DNA of 64,000 nt from Clitopilus passeckerianus (lineage: Eukaryota; Basidiomycota; Agaricomycetes; Agaricales; Entolomataceae), in contig CALYLX010000013.1 of the NCBI GenBank assembly GCA_944990035.1, positions 124,001 to 188,000 on the forward strand, in the 5' to 3' direction. Under the pieces are notes generated by a model. The model was given only the letters and a program-made list of their open reading frames with translations. It was not told where the DNA came from and searched no databases. A program made the position numbers and the translations under genes. Positions 59,101 to 64,000 of the stretch are shown one piece after another. The stretch's first letter is position 1. Each line of letters begins with the position of its first letter.

Positions 59101-60117
59101 AGAGTTGCCTGAGAATGGCACTGAGCACATGAGATAATGATTGCTTGGAGCGACGCTTGTAGTTGAGATATACGAAGCAGACTGGCCCGTTTCTAAGCTC
59201 TTCGAGATAGCGAACAAGCATGGAGCTGGAAACTAGATGAAAATACATATTCATCTCAGATATAAAGTGCTTACGATATGACTGTCTTCCCTACACCAGC
59301 TAGATATGGGAATTAATTGGCTGCATCGTGCCGGGCGCAAAGAACCAAGACGTACGCATTCCCGGACACCAGAGTATACGCTTCGCCTCCTTAGATAGCC
59401 ATCGTTCCAGTCCCTTTGATTCAAAGAACCATTTCCCACTGCCCTCGGATCTTTGCGAGTAGACGTCCCTTTGGGTGGCGCGGTAATCGAGTTCGCAATA
59501 CCACTCCTGGACTCTACGGTTCGTTCTAGCTGAGGTGGCGAGGATTAGGAAACAAATTGAACGTGAGGATTATGGAGCGCACTTGGGTAGTAGTTAACTT
59601 AGTGGAGAACCGTCAGCAAAGTTTGACGAGATAGGCTATTCCCAACTTACTGCTATACACGTCCCCATGCACCTCTGTGAACGATGAGTTCTGAACCACT
59701 GCCGGCGGCGCAAAAGTATCGTTGCTATTAACATGAGCTATAAGGTGATTAATACGGCGAGATGAGCACGAGATGGGCGGTACACACCAGGTACATTCCG
59801 CAGCTTCGCTAGACCGTTATGTTCGATCAGTTCTCTGTGGGTCCAACTGTCGGAAATCACGGACCTGACCTCCTAATCCTACCAAAGGACCCAGCCTTCC
59901 AGCAATCAAGAAGGAGTTGTCGGAATTTAGTGTCAGCAGCTAGAAGGTCCGAACATTTCTGAAGTTGTGAGTAATCCTGGTTGATGCTGCCATCGTTGGA
60001 TTTGACAACCACTTGCACTAGCAAGCATGCCTCAACCTGCGGCTTGAACAAGGCAGGCGTGAATGTATAGGCATCCCAGGTGTAGTCCTTGAGTATGAGT
60101 TCATCCACCTCGTCCAT
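56147..60117 (-). CDS. NACHT-ankyrin NLR-like STAND protein
   Basis: Exon 1 (60117 to about 59880) encodes a short N-terminal domain (MDEVDELILKDYTWDAYTFT) of unknown type. A linker exon reads HVNSNDTFAPPAVVQNSSFT and EVHGDVYS. Then GKWFFESKGLERWLSKEAKR and CPGMPGVGKTVISS follow, a Walker A split by an intron at about 59290-59348. Walker B is RIYLVVDGLDEYLE. Family landmarks RFLLAKLHMDLI and FVHYTAQEFFERARDTYF each appear once an in-frame intron (about 58626-58678 and 58217-58273) is removed. The C-terminal half is about 14 ankyrin repeats. About 1,150 residues. Fungal NLRs of this type act in non-self recognition and programmed cell death; its trigger is unknown. Confidence 0.85.
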
Positions 60118-60364
60118 TTGCAGTGGTCACGCCTCGCAGCAGAAGGGATAGGATGCAACAGCGAACTGTATTCAATCCATGTAAGGACGTTCATAAGGCT
60201 GTGCTCCGGTTACCTGAACCCAAATTGACCTTGTCAGCGGGATCTTATCTTATCTAGCCTATCCCGGATTTTTCCGGCCTGGACCGAGTCTGAAGGAGAA
60301 ATGTCCTTTTGAATGACCCTCTTAACTACAACCAATAAATTGACGAACGTAATAATAAAAAATC
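60118..60364. other. Short intergenic region
   Basis: Lies between the start of the NLR-like gene and the stop of the first oxidase gene. It should hold the NLR promoter. No other element was seen. Confidence 0.4.
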
Positions 60365-62338
60365 CTAGAACTTGAAACCCCCAGCCAATCCCATCACATT
60401 ACTAGGATCTATACTTGCCTTCAACGCGCTCATGCGAGCGACGTTCTGCCCATACATTGCATCCAAAGGTGTATCATATATGGCATAGTTTGGATAGAGC
60501 GCTGAGCCAGAGAGGTCCTGGCCGTCAGCGAGAGCAACCTGGCGAATCTGAGCAGCGCTCTGCCTTGCAGCGTTTTGCATGTTATCATCAACCAACGACA
60601 ACTGCCAAGAGAAGTAGATGTTGAACGGGGAGAAACCGTATGATCGGTTAGGAGGGTACGGGCTAGAGGAGCTGGAGTGAGAGAAGATGGTGGAGAGGAA
60701 TGGTTCCACGTCGTAGGAGATGAAGGTGCCCGTCTGAATGCCCAGCCTGGTTCCCCAATACTATCCACAGGTTAGCAGGAAACGGAAGATATATATCGGG
60801 ATGACTTACCACGCTCTCGTTCTGAACTGCCTTCAGGATGTTGGTTGTGTACTGGCGTATAGGGACGGTATTGAAGATTCCTCTGCGTGACGATCAGAAA
60901 ACGTCAAGGAGACGAAGAGAGAACAAATACCTGGATCCATAGGTAGCATTCGCTGGTGATGACTTGACGAGAGAGAGGAAGTCCCGCGTCGATACGTCCT
61001 TGGTCAAGTAAGGGATTGCGAGGAATTCATCAAAGATTCCTGCAGGGGGGTTCGGTGCGTCATAAAACATCAGAAGTGAGATTCCAGGCTTTAGAACGCA
61101 TAAGCACGAGCTGGAAGGATGGCAGGGATGAAACCTACTGAACCAGCGAGGAAGTTATAGGTTGGCAAGACCGCGGCTTTGGGGTCTTGAACGCTTGCGG
61201 CGAAGTTTGCGGTTGCAGCGCTGACGTCATCGATAAACGGCGCTGTGATGGTGATCAAGCCACCCTGTATTTGCTATGAGATGGTGAAAAGTAAATCACA
61301 TTCAAAATACCCACCCAGACTTGAGTTTGAGGGTACACCTTCATCGTGAATCGAGTGACGATGCCCTACAAGAGGATGGGATTGCCGTCTGAACGTAGAA
61401 TCACGAAAAACATACGAAATTGTTGAATCCGCCCTATAGAAATATGAGTACATCTTCTTCCTCGTGGAAATGACGGATAGCATACCTTGAGACCAAAGAA
61501 TAGTTCTGATTCCGAGGCTTCAGTAACGGTGACAACGTCGCCGTTGGGCTTCACTAGTTCATAAGCAGTCACGCTGTCGACTGTCAGGCCATATTGATTC
61601 GTCTTCCAGGAGTAACCTATAGAGATGTTAGATAGGTTAGGTCGCACCAACGGACATACAATGTACCTCCGCCAAGAGTGAAACCAGCCACACCGACGCC
61701 AGTAACTCGTCCGCCAATAACATTGACATTATGGGGAGCAAGTGCTGCGTAGACGTCGTCCCAGATTAGACCCGCTCCGATAGTGGCAGTCTGAGATGAT
61801 TCATTGTAGTCAACCGCGGAGAATCTCTTCATTGAAATCAAGACACCAGTAGTTGAGGAGAAACCGGGGTTGGAGGCGTGGCCGCCTCCTTTGACCTATC
61901 GATGGACCTGGATTAGCGGTATTCATTCAGAGTGACTGCATGTACTTACCGCGAATGGAGTTCGCGTCGAGCCAAGTATGGTCAGCTACAAACGATGAGG
62001 GCTGAAACTCTACGGGAGCAATCCACTCACGATGATCCCGACATCAGCAGCCGTTCCAGGTTGAACACTACACTTTGCAACTTGCGAACTTGAACTAGCC
62101 CAGTGAGCATTGTCCGCGTTATACTGTGCTGCCAAGAGGCCTAATGGTTCCGCGGTGAGAAGCGTTTGTCGCCGAGCGGTGGAGACTTACCCGGGTGTGC
62201 AACGTCCGTGGCGGATGACACGGCACTCTTGATCTGCTCACAGACGGGATCTAGAAGGCCCCGCTTCTCCTGCTCAGGAAGAGCATATGCCGAGAAAAGG
62301 AGGGCGGAGATGACGAAACCAAGCTTCATGGAGAACAT
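60365..62338 (-). CDS. Secreted FAD-linked oxidoreductase (BBE/PCMH type), copy 1
   Basis: A signal peptide (MKLGFVISALLFSAYALPEQ; ATG at 62338 or 62329) is followed by the FAD-binding PCMH domain. VKGGGHASNPGFSSTTGVLI contains the histidine that commonly binds FAD covalently. IGAGLIWDDVYAALAPHNVN, GGRVTGVGVAGFTLGGG and YSWKTNQYGLTVDSVTAYEL follow, then GGFNNFGIVTRF after an intron. The C-terminal berberine-bridge-like end is SALYPNYAIYDTPLDAMYGQ and DPSNVMGLAGGFKF. Multiple short introns. Such enzymes oxidise sugars, alcohols or secondary metabolites with release of H2O2; the substrate is unknown. Confidence 0.87.
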
Positions 62339-63009
62339 CCCAATGAAAGGTACCCAAGCTGATAGGGACTTGGGATCGTCATGTTCTGCAAGAAGGGTGT
62401 ATTTATGGGACGAGGATTTGGATGTTCACTCAATTGAATTTGACAGGGGAGAAAGATCAGCCCTGCAGGCTACTTTCAATCTTGCCTTCATATGACGTGT
62501 CTTCTGCAATCTCTCCGGGTTTCATCACGGAATGGTTACACGACTGTCAGATCCAGGGGAAGGAACTTACACACCTGTGGAGCTCAAAGACCCCGCGGGT
62601 ACTTTAAGCCTCTTTTCTCTGACATCCCTCCTGGCCCTCTTAGGCCTGACAGAAACTCGGTTCGGGAAGTTACTTGCACTTTCAACGTAAAGTTGTCAGC
62701 AATAATAGAAAACACCAACGTTGCCCCATTGCTCACGCCATGTTTCAGTTGATGAGTAATAGGCACGCTGTAACTGTTGTTCAGGCGGTATGACGTAGTT
62801 GCCTGATACAGTATGTTTTCATTCAAAATTAGGCACAAAGGAATTAACGGAAGATCGGACATAAGAAAACATACACGACAGATGTGATGAAAGTTACCTG
62901 CCACAAAGAGATAACGGGATCTGAAATGGAGAAATTCGGCCTGTAAACCTAAATCTGCGTTTCTAATAGCATACAAATTTCTAGTAGGCCTGCCTACTCA
63001 GAAGCTTGT
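62339..63009. other. Intergenic region between tandem oxidase genes
   Basis: It holds the promoter of the copy 1 gene; a CATAAATA box on the minus strand lies near 62400, about 60 nt before the start. Short open frames on both strands show no motif. Confidence 0.4.
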
Positions 63010-64000
63010 TCAGAATTTGAATCCTCCCGCTAGCCCCATCACGTCTCCAGGATCGACTCGTGCCTTCAATTCCTTCAGTTTTGCAACGTTCTGACCATAC
63101 ATGTCCTCCAGTGGTGTATCGTATATGGCATAGTTTGGGTAGAGGGAGGAGCCACTGAGATCTTGACCATCACTCATCGCCACCCGTCGGATTTGTTCGG
63201 CGCTCCGCTGTGCAGCTTCATGCATGGAATTGTCGAATAATGGTCCAGCCCAGGCGAAGTAGATGTTGAATGGCGAGAATCCATAAGACCGATTAGGAGG
63301 ATACGGGCTTGAGCTGCCATGGGAGAAGATGGTGTCGAGGAAAGGCTCGACATCGTAGGATATGAACGTGGCGGACTGGAAGCTCAGCCTCGATCCCCAG
63401 AACTAGAGGACTGGATTAATGCCATGCCAACACTTAGTTTATACGACGTACTGTGCTCTCGTTCTTGACTGCCTCCAGGATAGCGGGAGTATATTGGCGA
63501 ATGGGCACTGTATGGAATACACCTCTGTTCTCTTGTCAGAAGGTGTGATAAGCCCGACGAATGTGGGACCTCACCTCGATCCGTATGTTGCATTTGCAGG
63601 TGATGACTTCACCAAAGAGAGGTAATCCCGGGTCTTCACATCCTTCGTGAAATGAGGTATCGCCAGGAACTCGTCGAAGATACCCGCTGGCGGGTTTGGC
63701 GCATCATAAAACAGTATCAAAGATATGCCAGGCTTGCATGACTGTAAGTAAATGTCGGATGTACGCAGGCGGTATGCTTACCTGACCAAGGAGGTAGTTG
63801 TAGGTCGGTAGGACCGCCGCTTTCGGGTCCTGGACTGTTGCTGCAAACTTCGCAGTTGCCGCGCTGACCGCGTCGATATGCGGGAAAGTAATGGTCATTA
63901 GACCTCCCTATCTCGTCCATTAGATACGTCGATAAGAAAGGATTGTGCGTGGCATACCCAAACTTGAGTCTGAGGGTACACCTTCATGGTAAACCTCGTA
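63010..64000 (-). CDS. FAD-linked oxidoreductase, copy 2 (cut by window edge)
   Basis: The C-terminal part closely follows copy 1: HEAAQRSAEQIRRVAMSDGQ, DLSGSSLYPNYAIYDTPLED, MYGQNVAKLKEL, DPGDVMGLAGGFKF, stop at 63010. Upstream exons match in the same order (FAATVQDPKAAVLPTYNYLL, PNPPAGIFDEFLAIPHF, YPQTQVW at the edge). The FAD-binding half lies outside the window. Same strand and exon plan as copy 1, so a tandem duplication. Confidence 0.85.

Overview
The window looks like nuclear DNA of a filamentous basidiomycete, most likely a mushroom-forming agaricomycete. Genes are split by many short introns of about 40-75 nt with GT..AG ends and CTAAC-type branch sites. The families fit: Kre33/NAT10, Ach1, NPC2/ML, HsbA-like secreted proteins, a NACHT-ankyrin NLR and tandem FAD oxidases. 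All gene models are hand-spliced from the sequence, so exon ends are approximate and every family name is recognition by eye.

Layout. 0.2-2.3 kb: a secreted, probably GPI-anchored Cys-rich protein with a NucA/NucB nuclease domain. 2.7-4.7 kb: a nucleosome-assembly-protein (NAP) domain fused to ankyrin repeats. A second, fuller copy of this fusion lies at 25.7-27.8 kb, with remnants at 7.7-8.2 and 29.8 kb. From 7.4 to 31 kb, and again inverted at 40.8-44.3 kb, the sequence is a mosaic of duplicated blocks. These are arrays of tRNA-like modules (called here A, B, C and D), five broken copies of the 5' part and promoter of the NAT10/KRE33 gene, and two related LTR-like elements (16.6-17.5 and 30.1-31.1 kb). 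Single-copy genes sit inside the mosaic: acetyl-CoA hydrolase (18.2-20.8 kb, minus) and the intact NAT10/KRE33 (34.0-38.5 kb, minus).

32.1-33.2 kb holds a five-exon coiled-coil protein of unknown function. 39.0-40.7 kb holds an uncharacterised protein with a ubiquitin-like N-terminal domain ending in RRRGG. From 44.5 to 54.7 kb lies a run of secreted-protein genes: two knottin-like six-cysteine peptides with the same exon plan, two HsbA-like genes (the second with an apparent frameshift in its signal peptide) and an ML/NPC2-type lipid-transfer protein. An acetyl-CoA hydrolase pseudogene between diverged direct repeats is embedded in it. 56.1-60.1 kb holds a NACHT-ankyrin NLR-like protein. From 60.4 kb to the window edge are two tandem secreted FAD-linked oxidases, the second cut off.

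Most unusual is the tRNA-like material. At least three families occur in repeated, partly alternating arrays. They keep acceptor-like stems, TTC-starting T-loops, box A and box B motifs and an anticodon-arm-like hairpin, and several stems show paired, compensating base changes between copies. They travel together with pieces of the NAT10/KRE33 and NAP-ankyrin genes.
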